Positions 1 to 12,125 of a stretch of DNA of 64,000 nt are shown here, piece after piece. Source of the DNA: Liolophura sinensis (lineage: Eukaryota; Mollusca; Polyplacophora; Chitonida; Chitonidae); contig NC_088295.1 of NCBI RefSeq assembly GCF_032854445.1, positions 71,762,028-71,826,027 of the forward strand, read 5' to 3'. The notes below the pieces were generated by a model. The model ran no database searches and had not been told where the DNA came from. It saw only the letters and a program-made list of their open reading frames with translations. The stretch's first letter is position 1, and every line of letters starts with the position of its first letter. Both the position numbers and the translations under genes were made by a program.

Positions 1-570
1 CTGCAGATGTATCGGGATTTGAGGACCACTTCTTGATTTGGACGAACAATACACTCCTTTGGCTGGATAGATTACAACAGTATGGTGATGATTGTAGACA
101 TTAACATCATGCTGTAGAGACTGGTGAGATTTCAAGTGCGATTTCATCCATTTCACTGTTATAATTTTACCACATAGTGTACAACTTGCTCGAAGGGATG
201 ACGCCTTTGTTGAAATATGGGAATCTAATGATCTAGAACAAGTCGTCTTCAGATTAATACTCTGGGTGGCATAGCAATGGTCTTTGTCACTTGTCGCCGC
301 GTCACTTTCCTGTGCCTCTACTGCGTTATTCTGATGGTTTTCTGATCTGTGTTTTGCAAGCAACGAATGAGAATTTTTCGCTGTACGGGTAGAGGGGATT
401 AATTTGGATGCAACAGGCGTGTTAAGACTATTAACACATGTTTGAACGTGGTGCTTCAAGTTCTCTTTGCGAATAATTATCCTTGAACATGACGTGCAAT
501 GGAAATGCCGTGTAGAACTGTGTTCAGTTAGATTTGACAAATAGATTATGAATCTGGCTTTGCTTTTGTT
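1..570 (-). CDS. C2H2 zinc-finger protein, internal exon (partial, runs off left edge)
   Basis: Read on the minus strand, the frame is open from about 570 down to base 1, bounded upstream by an in-frame TAG at 571-573. It encodes two zinc-finger-like motifs. One near 410-510 has the form HFHCTSC followed about 15 residues later by H-x4-C (a C2HC finger). The other near 120-185 reads CTLCGKI...HLKSH (C-x2-C-x12-H-x3-H). Between them is a Ser/Asn/His-rich linker. The first coding exon of the same gene is probably at 1487-1691. The acceptor is not certain: no AG with a good pyrimidine tract gives the phase needed for direct joining, so an intermediate exon may be missing or the true acceptor may be the CAG near 505. 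Function is not recognisable beyond probable nucleic-acid binding. Confidence 0.55.
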
Positions 571-1486
571 CTAGCTTTGTTCTAGCTTAAAAAGTTTGAC
601 CACAATTTACCTACTGTTCATGCATTAGGCATAAAGAGCTAACCACGAATGTGGCTTTGTTTTGGTTCTAAAGAAGTTTTCGCTTTTAGGCACACTTTAT
701 TCTGATTTATTCTGAGACACGATGCGAAAAGCAGTAATGGTGCAATGTTGAAAGTTGGTCAGCAGGACAAATTGTGCTCTTCTCTCGTATCAAATTATTT
801 CAGATGAATAGTTTTCCAGTGATTGGCATTAAAATTTTTGCCACCGTTCATGCATTATGTAAGAAAAACATCTGTTGGCTTTCGAGTTACGGTTAGCGCA
901 GCGGGAGCGTTCTTTACATTGTGTGGTATTAAAACATACACGCCAAATGACTACTCTGTTGGTCTAATAGAGAGAATATGTACACAAACACTACACAACT
1001 ACTATTCACATGAGGCCATTGAGTAGAAGTTCAATTGCAGGCATAGATGATCTGATCTATTTGTGTTAGTTATTTTTTCCCTTGCAAATTAGACACTTGC
1101 ATTTGCCCGTCCGGAAGTTGATGGCATCTTTTTGTTTTACATCCATCGCCGGGGCCAATCACGAAAATAAGATCTGTAAGTTTAGATTTCCTTTGATACC
1201 TATTTTACTCTGCCTCATCAGTGGAAGAATATTTTAAATTGGCGTCACCTACAGAGCCGATAAATCTGCATATACGTCTGGATGACCACTAGGAGTATAC
1301 ATTTCGAAAAAAGATGTAGAAAAATAATTTAAGAACATATCATCTCATTGACAGGGAATGTATCTATTTTTTTAACATGAAAAGTTAATCAAAAAGCTCG
1401 CCTATCATGTAAAGCCGCAGACGATAACTATATATGTACACAGTATTTAAGATGAATGAAACGTATTGATGCTTAATTTTACGTAC
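571..1486 (-). other. intron of the zinc-finger gene
   Basis: AT-rich sequence between the two exons of the leftmost gene, starting (minus strand) with a strong donor GTACGT at 1486. An unrecognised small exon may lie here, because the phases of the flanking exons do not match directly. I see no repeat or RNA gene. Confidence 0.4.
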
Positions 1487-1691
1487 CGTTTTGTCCCTCG
1501 ACGCGTGCTTTCCAGTGTACAGCTCTCAAATGGTTCTCTACTTTCTTCTTCCTTGTTGGCTTGAACTTTGACGGTGGACATAACGGACAATGGAATGAAA
1601 TATAGTCTCCTTTACAACAATCCTTGCAACTTTTTACACAACTTAACAATTCATCCACAGACTGAATCACGACAGGTTGGTGTGCTGTCAT
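1487..1691 (-). CDS. C2H2 zinc-finger protein, first coding exon
   Basis: Starts with ATG at 1691-1689 and runs 68 codons plus one base to a clear donor (G|GTACGT, 1486-1481). The peptide is Cys-rich (C18, C22, C25, C26) and contains FHCPLC with a basic linker TRKKK and H-x4-H, giving a zinc-finger-like set C35, C38, H54, H59. It ends in the basic stretch WKARVEG. Cysteine pairs followed by a Lys/Arg-rich loop and HLxxxH recall uncharacterised animal proteins with widely spaced fingers. It is probably joined to the finger exon at 1-570. No homologue can be named without a search. Confidence 0.5.
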
Positions 1692-3939
1692 TGTTACATT
1701 GCAGCGTCCAGAAATAAACTCGTCGGAAAAGTGGAAAGCTTTTATAAAAGCTATGTACTACATTAGCCAAACTGCAAAGCTAACAAGTCACCCTGATATA
1801 GTATTACTTCAGCAGACATGCGATGGGAAACTATGTTTACAAACACACCGCCACCTCGGCTTTCCACGGTCCAGACACACAAAAGTTACCCATAAATTTG
1901 TTTTGTTTAGACATTGTGGCAAGTGATGCACGGAGGTATAAAAGTGTAGAAAGAGCAGGCCTATATACTGAATGTTCTTATAAACTCCACGTTTTTAACT
2001 TTGACTGAAAATGTTTTATCTTATAATCGAATTAGAAAATCATTTATACCTCTATCAACATCGAGTTTTTCCAAATATTGTATTGCTCTGGCGTCCGAAA
2101 AACATAAACAAACTCGTACATGATAGAACTCGTTAATTTTTCTGGAAATAACTCTCCACCGTCGAATTCCAAGTAAATTGGGATTAGGAGACATGAAGAT
2201 CATTCATGTGAGACAACATGTCCATATGAACAAAATAAAATAGTCCTACTTAATTTCTAAGATGAAGGTATTGGTCCGAAGTACATTTTAAATTCTTCAA
2301 CCATAACAAAAGTTATCACGGCACTGCAGATATGACTTTCAAGCACTATAGTAGGCCCAATGTGCTAGGTAGTACAAATGAAATGGTATTTGCTTGACAT
2401 ACTTCCTTTTTAGCCATTTCATGAGGATTTCATTCATTGTATGAATAAAATCAAAGCCCTATTCAAAAAGCCCGACCCCAATTCATATTGTATTATACAT
2501 GGATCTTCTGCTGCTTGGTTGTCGGGCAGGGAAAGGCAAATTTTAATGCGAATTGAGTTACATAATTACATTGACGGTATATTTACATACACCTGTATTG
2601 TTGCATTCTTTTGCCTGTACACATATTTGTTAAGAAATATTTTGTGATGTGTGGATTTTTATGATTCTGATCATTTTATTTTTTAAAACTTAATAATAGT
2701 AGTAATAAATGCATCTTGCTTAGGTCAAAGAAAACAATTCTGGGTATGAGAAAGTTATAGCTGACAGATTTCCTTGACAAGGAGATAAGTCTGAATTCCT
2801 TTTTAAGTCTGAGGACTATAATGTCTTTCTAAAAATTCCACCGTGGTTTGCTGGGCTAGGATGTTATATACATTACGTTGTGAATAAACAAACCATGTGT
2901 CCTAAAGAGAGGATGGCGTTAAACAATAATCAAATAAATAAATACATAAATAAAGCAAGTAACTTTATGGTAGCGCGACATATGAAAACCCTATAAGATG
3001 GAGACGCCTAATTTAGTTTCAATATAAATGTTTTCACTTAGAGAATTCAGGAGCAATAAAGCGGGCGATCACTTGTCCACCAGTGAAATCTGATGTATGT
3101 GGATGTAAGCTTCTGCGGTATAACAAAATAAACTGGGTCATGCATGAAAGTCAGAGGTCAGACACACAGAATTTAGACGCTTGAACCTTTCTCTGCCATA
3201 AGAGGAAATAATGTGTGGGGTGTGTTAAGAAGCAAACTCTGAAAAACTTACTTGATATCTTTGGCAAAATAAGCTTTCTTAAATATTCAATGTTTTTCGC
3301 ACTTTACAAATTATGGTCTCAAGCTACATATGTGTATTTTTGGGGTTATAAATAAGGCTATACAACAGCAGCAAAGACCTTGTTTGTCCTTATCAAGGAA
3401 CTGAGCGTAACAAGTCGCCAGGCTTTATATCTCTGCAAGTTTTTACAAACTAATTAAATGGCCATTGAACGTTAATTGACAACAAGAGCGCTGTGAACAG
3501 CTATGCACAGGCAGAGATCAAAAGGGATTACAACATTAAGCGTCAGAAGTTTACTGTACACAGAATAAAGCAAAAATAATAATCATGTACATAAAACATA
3601 TAACATTTCTAAGTAACAATAAACAACCTATGGTTAATTACCACACAAGTGTCATCAGGCTGGCGAAAAGCTATTATATAACTTATAGGGCTTCCATTCA
3701 AATCGGGCTATTACTTAGTTTTAAAAAAGTTTCCTAAACATGTAACAAACCCTGGTATCCATCACCTTACATACATACTTATACATTATATGTTATATAT
3801 ATTTCTCAGAAATAAACAAGGCAACAGTCCTCCGCATATAGATTTTAGCTGTACCAAAACGACATATAACTTATCTATTGTCCTCATAAGTGTGTGTCAA
3901 TCAATCAGTTAAATCTTTATTAGAAGTTAATTTGGTAAT
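1692..3939. other. intergenic, 5' flank of the zinc-finger gene
   Basis: AT-rich, no convincing coding exon on either strand. A TATA-like TTTATAAAAG lies near 1741, about 50 bases upstream of the minus-strand ATG, and could serve the zinc-finger gene. The only repeat recognised is a SINE-type tail near 2911-2960. Confidence 0.4.
2905..2960 (+). mobile_element. SINE 3' tail fragment
   Basis: The sequence GGATGGCGTTAAACAATAAT followed by CAAATAAATAAAT matches the 3' end of the full SINE at 54220-54478 (GGAGTACGGCGTAAAACGCC then AATCAAATAAAT). No tRNA-like head is recognisable upstream, so this is a 5'-truncated or decayed copy. Confidence 0.5.
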
Positions 3940-6900
3940 CATCAATGTTGTACTGCATACCTGAAGGATGGAAAACTTTATACCTATAAAGGTTGAACTT
4001 TATACCTATAGGAAGGTAAATCAGCCACCGTCCTTCTCATGGATGTTGTACTCTATAGCTATAGGAAGGTAAACTGGTCACCGTCCTCCTCGTGGATGTT
4101 GAATTTTATACATGTAGAAAGGTTAATTAGCCACTCTCCTTCTCGTGGATGTTGTACTTTATAACTATGGGAAGATAAATTTTCCACCGTCCTCCTCGTG
4201 GATGTGGTACCTTATACGTATGGGAAAGCAAATTAGCCACCGTCTTCCTCATGGATGTTGTACCTCATGCTTACATGGAGGTAAGTTAGCCACCGTCCTC
4301 CTCGTGGATGTTGTACTTTATACCTACATGGAGGTAAATTAGCCACCGTCCTCCTCATGGATGTTGTACTTTATACCAGTAGGAAGGTAAATTAGGCACC
4401 GTCCTCCTCGTGGATGTTGTACTTTATACCAGTAGGAAGGTAAACTAGCCACCGTCCTCCTCGTGGATGTTGAACTTTATACCTATAGAAAGGTAAACTA
4501 GCCACCGTCCTCCTCGTGGATGTTGTACCTCATGCTTACATGGAGGTAAGTTAGCCTCCGTCCTCCTCGTGGATGTTGTACCTTATACCTACATGGAGGT
4601 AAATTAGCCACCGTCCTCCTCATGGATGTTGTACTTTATACCAGTAGGAAGGTAAATTAGGCACCGTCCTCCTCGTGGATGTTGTACTTTATACCAGTAG
4701 GAAGGTAAATTAGGCACCGTCCTCCTCGTGGATGTTGAACTTTATACCTATAGAAAGGTAAACTAGTCACCGTCCTCCTCGTGGATGTTGTACTTTATAC
4801 CTATATGAAGGTAAATTAGCCACCGTCCTCCTCGTGGATGTTGTACCTCATGCTTACATGGAGGTAAGTTAGCCACCGTCCTCCTCGTGGATGTTGTACC
4901 TTATACCTACATGGAGGTAAATTAGCCACCGTCCTCCTCATGGATGTTGTACTTTATACCAGTAGGAAGGTAAATTAGGCACCGTCCTCCTCGTGGATGT
5001 TGTACCTGACACTTCCAGAAAGGTAAACTAGCCACCGTCCTCCTCGTGGATGTTGTACTTTATACCAGTAGGAAGGTAAACTAGTCACCGTCCTCCTCGT
5101 GGATGTTGAACTTTATACCTATAGAAAGGGAAACTAGTCACCGTCCTCCTCGTGGATGTTGAATTTTATACATGTAGGAAGGTAAATTAGCCACCGTCCT
5201 CCTTATGGATGTTGTACTTTATACTAGTAGGAAGGTAAATTAGGCACCGTCCTCCTCGTGGACGTTGTACCTGACACCTCCAGAAAGGTAAACTAGCCAC
5301 CGTCCTCCTCGTGGATGTTGTACTTTATACCAGTAGGAAGGTAAACTAGTCACCGTCCTCCTCGTGAATGTTGAAGTTTATACCTATAGAAAGGTAAACT
5401 AGTCACCGTCCTCCTCGTGGATGTTGTACTCTATACCTATAGGAAGGTAAACTGGTCACCGTCCTCCTCGTGGATGTTGAATTTTATACATGCAGGAAGG
5501 TAAATTAGCCACCGTCCTCCTCGTGGATGTTGTACTTTATACCTACATGAAGGTAAATTAGCCACCGTCCTCCTCGTGGATGTTGTACTTTATGGCTAAA
5601 GGAAGGTAAATTAGCCACCGTCCTCCTCGTGGATGTTGTACTTTATACCTATATGAAGGTAAATTAGCCACCGTCCTCCTCGTGGATGTTGTACCTCATG
5701 CTTACATGGAGGTAAGTTAGCCACCGTCCTTCTCGTGGATGTTGTACCTTATACCTACATGGAGGTAAATTAGTCCACCGTCCTCCTTATGGATGTTGAA
5801 CTTTATACCTATATGAAGGTAAATTAGCCACCGTCCTCCGCGTGGATGTTGTACTTTATACCTATGGGAAAGCAAATTAGCCACCGTCCTCCGCGTGGAT
5901 GTTGTACCTCATGCCTACATGGCGGTAAGTTAGCCACCGTCCTCCTCCTGGATGTTGTACCTTATACCTACATGGAGGTAAATTAGCCACCGTCCTCCTC
6001 ATGGATGTTGTACTTTATACCAGTAGGAAGGTAAATTAGGCACAGTCCTCCTCGTGGATGTTATACCTGACACCTCCAGAAAGGTAAACTAGCCAACGTT
6101 CCCTTCGTGGATGTTGTACTTTACACCTGAGGAAAGGTAAATTAGGCCACCGTCCTCTTTGTGGAGTTGTACCTAATACCTGCAGGAAGGTAAATTGGCC
6201 ACCGTCCTCCTCATGGATGTTGTACTTTATACCTATAGTAAGGTAAATTAGCCTCCGTGTTCTTTGTAGATGTTGTACCTGATACCTGCAGGAAGGTAAA
6301 CTGGTCACCGTCCTCCTCATGGGTGTTGTACCTTATACCTGCAGGAAGGTAAATTAGCCACCGTCCTCCTCGTGGATGTTGTACTTTATGGCTATAGGAA
6401 GGTAAATTAGCCACCGTCCTCCTCGTGGATATTGTACTTTATACCTATATGAGGGTAAATTAGCCACCGTCCTCCTCATGGATGTTGTACCTTATACCTA
6501 GGCCTATATGAAGTTAAATTAGCCACCGTCCTCCTCGTGGATGTTGTACCTGATACCTGCAGTAAAGGTAAAGTAAGCCACCGTCCTCCTCGTGGAGGTT
6601 CTACCTGATACCTATAGGAAGGTAAACTAGCAACCGTCCTCCTCGTGATGTTGTACTTTATGGCTATAGGAAGGTAGGCTAAATTAGCCACCGTCCTTCT
6701 CGTGGATGTTGTACTTTTATATACGAGGGTAAACGGTGGCTAATTTGAGGGTAAATTAGCCACCCGTCCTCCTCGTGGATGTTGTACCTTTTACCTGGAG
6801 GAAGGTAAATTAGCCACTGTCCTTCTCGGCGATGTTGTATCTTATGCAGTAGGAAGGTAAATTAGGCCACCGTCCTCCTCGTGGATGTTATACTTTATAC

Positions 6901-6945
6901 CTATGGGGAGGTGAACTAGGCAAGGTCCTCCTCGTGGATCTTTAA
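3940..6945. repeat. 53-bp minisatellite, about 55 units
   Basis: Tandem array of a 53-bp unit whose core is CACCGTCCTCCTCGTGGATG, followed by TTGTACTTTATACC and GGAAGGTAAATTAG. For example, the AGGAAGG box at 4381 recurs at 4434. Units differ in a variable block (CCAGTAGGAAGG, CTACATGGAGG, CATGCTTACATGGAGG, CTATAGAAAGG, CTATATGAAGG), and the same three variants recur in the same order near 4260, 4528, 4848 and 5909, giving a higher-order repeat of five to six units. Units near both ends are more diverged. 53 is not a multiple of 3 and the short minus-strand frames across it are repeat artefacts, so it is not coding. Confidence 0.97.
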
Positions 6946-7171
6946 TATTTTTTCTTCACGTTAGTGATGGAGGACTGTTAGGTTACTAATTAACAATGAC
7001 ACATTAGAGAAGGTCTTCAGGGTTACCGTAATGTCTGTGTTTTCGGATAATAAGGGGTTTAAAGTGTTGAGAATTTATCTGCTCGGCTATAGGCCTATAT
7101 AAATATACAGGCCTATAGTCTCGTACCTTGCCCAATTATTCGTAAACGAACAAGTTACTTGTTCCGTTCTG

Positions 7172-7216
7172 CTCATGGATGTCCGTTCTCCTCGTGGACG
7201 TTCTCCTCGTGGATGG
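7172..7216. repeat. detached minisatellite-like units
   Basis: CTCATGGATGTCC then GTTCTCCTCGTGGAC then GTTCTCCTCGTGGAT: three short copies of the GTCCTCCTCGTGGATG core of the 53-bp minisatellite, about 230 bp beyond the end of the array. The last two repeat at 15 bp, so the core has been re-amplified with a different period. Confidence 0.6.
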
Positions 7217-7734
7217 CGGCTGCCCAGTGCTACTCCTGAAGTTGGAAGTGTTGATGTTGCTCGATGTGGTTATGAAAGATTTGGAACTTATTTTCGTAGC
7301 CGCACTTCGTATTTGGGTATATTAAATGTGTGGATCGTATACGCTAACATCAAAAAACGAATGTGGATTTTCAGCTTAACACCTTAAGTAATGCATATCC
7401 CGATCTAATTAAAGTTATATTTTGTGTTCTCATCTTCTCATTTTAATCCAGTGCATCAGCTTAAGTAAAGTATTTTAGCTCATTTTTCACCACAACATCG
7501 GGGAGCCTGGAAATTGCCTTAATCTGAAGTCGTGAATGCAACCGTAGACAGCAGACTGTAAATTCGTAAAAATTTCACATTTTCCACGTGTCCTACGTGG
7601 AAAATGCTTGACTGTAAATTGTTTATTTGTTTCCCAAAATACGGTACAAGAATATTTCACTCTTACATGTAGACCAACATTGCGACTATTTTAACTGTGC
7701 CTATGTATGCTTGTGTTTCACGTCGTACTTAACT

Positions 7735-7965
7735 ATACTTCATTCATATGACGACGATCGAGGAGTCATTCGGTGCGTATGTGTATATGTCCTGTGTCTT
7801 CATGACGAGCCACGCGTCAGTGAATTATCATGCCAATGTCACCAGATGCTACATCCAGTCTTTTCTACTGGCATCGGGTCAACCAGCCCTGCTTCTCAAT
7901 GTTCAGTGCCAAGCGAGGCAGCAGCAAGTGCCGACACTTTTAAAGTCTTTGGTATGACGCAACAT
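7735..7965 (-). mobile_element. decayed tRNA-SINE copy, family S2
   Basis: Reads in the order of the reverse complement of the full S2 SINE at 49857-50219: CATATGACGACGATCGAGGA, then GGTCAACCAG, GTGCCAAGCGAGGCAG and TTTAAAGTCTTTGGTATGAC. The tRNA-like head and extreme tail are missing or unrecognisable. Internal substitutions and indels show it is older than the copies at 35102 and 49857. The 126-codon plus-strand frame across it is fortuitous. Confidence 0.65.
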
Positions 7966-8370
7966 TACGGTTTGATCCCATACAGTATCGCGCTAGGCTG
8001 TTCTTAAATACCACTATTTTAACCTGGAAGACTCCTCCGCTGTGCTGTATGCCTAACAACAATATTAAAACATCACAGCTGAGATCCTTGGCTAGCAAAA
8101 GCCGATTCCACAGGCATTTCTGACTTCCGTTAAAACTTAAAACGTTGTCACAATGTTAAGTTTTCAGCAATGGAAGTGGAGGTCAAAATTTGTGAACTGG
8201 TATGTCTATAAAAGTTGTCTGCATGTTTGAAAGATGTTAAGAAGCATCAGCACAAATAACCACAAGACAGTCTTTAGGCCTACATTGTCTGCTAACATTT
8301 TACGATTCCTGACACGTTTGCCTGCATGTTTGCATATTCGGGTGTAGCCCTGTAAGTGTTTTACATTTTC

Positions 8371-8592
8371 AGGGTCTAGTGGTTAAAGGCGATTGCCTTT
8401 CAATTGTTATAGGGCACAAAAGGTACGGGCTCAAACCCGGCCTTGGACAGTGTCTTTGTGTTGATTCGCTTGTTCTCACTGCTTGTGACCACTTGTCTTC
8501 CACCAGTATGGCCTGCATAAAACTGACAGCCATCATGTAAATGAAATGTTTTTTAGTCTGGCATTAATCAACAATCAAATAAGTACGCAAGT
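8371..8592 (+). mobile_element. tRNA-headed SINE, family S3
   Basis: The head carries tRNA-like promoter boxes: A-box-like GTCTAGTGGTTAAAGGC and B-box-like GGTACGGGCTCAAACCC. The body has CACTTGTCTTCCACCAGTAT, which is shared with the copy at 50445-50690. The 3' end, GTCTGGCATTAATCAACAAT then CAAATAAGTA, resembles the tail of family S1 (54220-54478) although the head differs. This suggests mobilisation by the same LINE partner. No target duplication identified. Confidence 0.7.
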
Positions 8593-8939
8593 ACGTATTT
8601 GCGTTCAAAAGCATTTTACATATTGGGAAATTACTTATATATATCGTTATTAACCAATTCAGGCAATTTCACAAATCCTGGCCATTATTTTACACTTTCG
8701 GGAGATTTCACAAATATGACAAAATGGCTAAAGCCTTATCTAAAGACTCGGTTCGTGAATTCTGGAAAGAAGCTGCTAACAAAGTTGCTAACAATAAGAT
8801 AACTGCTTAACATAATAGAATGGATGTCACTTAACGTGAATCTGAGATTGTTATTTTGTGGAAGGGTAAATATAAGCTGTGTAAAAACTGAATCTCATAA
8901 AAAGATGTCAAAGATGCACAATTGGCTTTTGAATATGTA

Positions 8940-9775
8940 TGCTGTTTCTTTTGTATCATCCTTGCAAATTAAAGACATACTCTCAGACCTGAAAATTAAC
9001 AAGTCAACGTTTACCAATGATCTTTCCGCGGAGCACTTGCAAAATGCAACGTTTGTATGTTCTTTTTTCACTATTATATAAATGCCACGTTAGTCCACAG
9101 ACATATGCCAGTAGAAATGTCCAAGATCGTAATTGTTAAGAATGTATTGAGTAGTATTAGTAACTGGGCCAACTACAGATACATTGCGGTTGCCAATATT
9201 GTCTAAAATTGTTGAAATGTTATTTCACAGTACATTTCAGAACTACAGTTTGATTTTAAGTGGAGTTAATTTATGTCTGAATAATATACATGCAGGATGC
9301 AATGGAATACGCCAAGGGGGGATTTTTTGTCTCCCTCTTTATTTTGTGGTTATTTGCACGACCTTCCTGTTTCACAAAGTAAAGCTGGTGTTGGATGCAA
9401 TATACTGCTGTTGTATGAGGAGGGCATGTGCCTGTTGTGTCGCCTGCGAAGCAATGTTTATTAGACATTTATTCGGAGTACTCAATCTCAAATGATATTT
9501 TGTACAGCTGCACAAAACTGCGAGTATGTTCACACCTCCGTCTGTAAGACTTATATTGGAGAAAAACTGCTTTATGTAAATAGGCATGCATATCTACGGC
9601 TTGTTGTCATATACACTTTTGTGACAACAATGACATTAGTGAACAAAGCAGCCAAAATCGTATCCAAGTAAACATTTTGCTTCAAAAATTCAAAGGGTGT
9701 TCTCCTATATGTTGAAAGAAAGATTTCGTACACATGTATATTTCTGTCCCTCATGGAGTGTAAGCTCCCAGAGTA
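8940..9775 (+). mobile_element. LINE reverse-transcriptase remnant
   Basis: Across shifting plus-strand frames the hallmarks of a non-LTR reverse transcriptase appear in order: a DLSAEHLQNA-like motif near 9020, NYRYIAVANIVSK (cf. NYRPIAL..VSK) near 9165-9210, NGIRQGG followed by a diverged LSPxLF-type segment near 9298-9340, and a C-terminal thumb-like region with QVNILLQKFKGCS and MYISVPHG near 9670-9760. The YADD-containing segment is not preserved and part of the palm appears deleted. Multiple frameshifts and stops mark a long-dead copy. The motif style is that of jockey/CR1/L2-type elements, but the clade cannot be fixed by eye. Confidence 0.75.
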
Positions 9776-12125
9776 AGGTATAACAATTCGTTTTCAAGTA
9801 TCTCAAATATTGTTGTGGTGCTAGTGGGTGTTTGTAATACGCCTGGTAATGTCTTTTGGTAAATTATTGCGCTAGACGGTGTTCTTGCTATACAAAAGGA
9901 ACGTAACGTACTTTAGTACTGCGTACTGGTCATTTGCTGAATTTGGTTGCTCACTGCGTAATGTGTGCTGAATGGCAGGACACTGCAAACTACATGTTCG
10001 TTTGCAGGCCCTGACATATTACAATTTCTTTAAACTTAACAACCATTTTTACACTATAAATAATTTGAGTGAGGTAGTCAATGAATAACAATAATTTGAG
10101 CTATTCTTGGCAAATACAGAAAATTTGATTATATTAATACAATGCCCAGGACACCAGCCATGAAGTCAGGTGTCGTACATAGGACACGATAGGATCTAGC
10201 TCACACTGTGCAGAGGAATGTTTCATTTAATGTGTATACACTTATGGTAAGTGACGTGGGTGGAGGAAACTGGAATATCCAAGTAAATTATGTTACTGAT
10301 GAGCTCTATTCACCCACGATACACAGGTGCCCACTTGCACAAAAAGCTCAATGGAAGGCCTGTGATCTCACACAGTCTGTCAGAAAACCTAAAGAGCCCT
10401 AATTAGTAGCAATCTCCAAATTCCCTATACAAGACTTGTTTTGAACCAAACCTGTTGTTTTGAGCAACTTAAAGACAAGAATTTAAAAAAGACATTTTTT
10501 TACCAGATATATGGTCAACATAACCATAACTCATGTACAAGAAGTAACACAAGATTTCAACAGTGTATCAAGAATATTTATTTATTATTGTACAAATGTA
10601 TGCAAGCCATTAACATGTCTGAATAGCTCTGAGTGGCTACGTGCAATCAAAATGTAACAAAATATTTTAAAATGTTGTTAAAGCAGAGACTAAGGTCTTT
10701 GATCAATAAGAGACACCCAAGAACACCACCCCAAAATATAGTTAAAACACTCGTTAATGTGTTAATGTGTGTAAAACTAAATCTATACCATGCTAATATC
10801 AAACCTGGTGAGGACTACACATAGATGGACAGCAGCTGCAGCAGGATGTACACTCTTGTTTAACGTGTATACATTCTGGAAACTTTAACATAAGACTAAA
10901 CGCATAAGCAGATGAATGAAAGTGATCCCGCACCCAGACCTGGTGTAACTATCGTGTTCAGGCAGAATTGATCAAACGTTACATTGTATTTCATTGCGAA
11001 ATTTTACCGAAAGTAGATAATACATTTATTGCATCAGTTTGCCAAGTCATGGAGTGAATACATGTATTACTGAATATCTGGTTTATCTGATTGTGCTACT
11101 GCATGTTGCCTCATGCAAAAGAATTCAGCAATCGATCTAATTTCCAACAATATGGTAGTCTTAGATTTTAAAATAACAATTCCTCCTGGCAACAAGGATG
11201 TCTACATCCACACTACTGTTGCTGCAGAAGAGCAATTTAAAAATAACCTGTATACAATATACAATTAAAACTAGCACCACTTTTTAAGCAGGGATTACTG
11301 GGTCCTTCGCTGGTGTTAGAAGTTAATCATACACAAAAAAAAACCCCCACCTTGTTGTAATTCAACATCTTGCTTGGTTGCTACATGTTGTGTACACTGA
11401 TCACGGTTATAGCTATCTGTGTAAAGCAATGATTTCATATATATGTACACTATAATATCCAAGACTGTTAATATTCAGGAATAATGACTGACATGCAACA
11501 AAAGCAGCTAAGTATACTATTGAGAATTTCATACTACACACAGGTCAGTCAGCGAACAATAAATGGGAGACTGCTTATCACAAGAATACAGACAAATCAC
11601 GTCACCCGAGGAGGTTATAAAGATCTGAGGATAAAACTCTCTGCACCAAACACACAGAGAGAGGTAAGAAGGTTGTACACTGTACACATAAAGCAATAAT
11701 ATGTTCAAAAATATACACCCCATAAATGCAATAAAAAAATTAGTTTCATTAGGTCAGCATTTGCCCAAATGGCCGCCATGGCAAACAGGGAATTTGGGTA
11801 CAGATTACATCATACATTTAGCATACTCCAACATTAACTGTACAATACCAGACAGATGTAAGACATTTGCTCAGGCAGTAAAAATTTGGCCTGGCCTTCA
11901 ACAGTTTAATTGTACCAAATAAACAGCCAATCTGATGATGAATGATTAGCTACAAGCTGTTCATCTAACATTACGTTAACTAAAATAATCTACTTAATAT
12001 GCATTCCAGTAAGTATAGCTCTCACTTAAACATTATGTAAAAATCCACAAGTTGAGAGTTTTCGTGTTAATTGTGGTAGTGATTTTGTACTATCAGGTAA
12101 GCCAAGGAAAAAATCCAAGAAGTTT
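9776..12125 (-). other. 3' flank and probable 3' UTR of LASP1
   Basis: No coding exon recognised. Downstream of the LASP1 stop (minus strand) there are candidate AATAAA signals at 11025-11030 and 10577-10582/10581-10586. Use of these would give 3' UTRs of about 1.1 or 1.55 kb, in keeping with the long 3' UTR of vertebrate LASP1. Below about 10.5 kb the sequence is AT-rich and featureless. Confidence 0.4.

Larger units (their letters stand above)
6946..8370. other. intergenic; detached repeat relic and SINE
   Basis: No gene seen. Holds a short stretch resembling the neighbouring 53-bp unit (7172-7216) and a decayed SINE copy on the minus strand (7735-7965). A 14-bp interrupted palindrome built on TTTCCACGT/ACGTGGAAA lies near 7580. 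Confidence 0.4.

Noticed and set aside
6036-6691. Minus-strand frames of 67-94 codons with repeated VQHP, EEDGG and ANLPSYRYKVQH words
   Set aside because: They lie wholly in the 53-bp minisatellite. The unit is not a multiple of three, frames drift between units and there is no splice or start context, so they are repeat artefacts.
7627-8007. 126-codon plus-strand frame
   Set aside because: Runs antisense through a decayed S2 SINE; composition and position are explained by the element.
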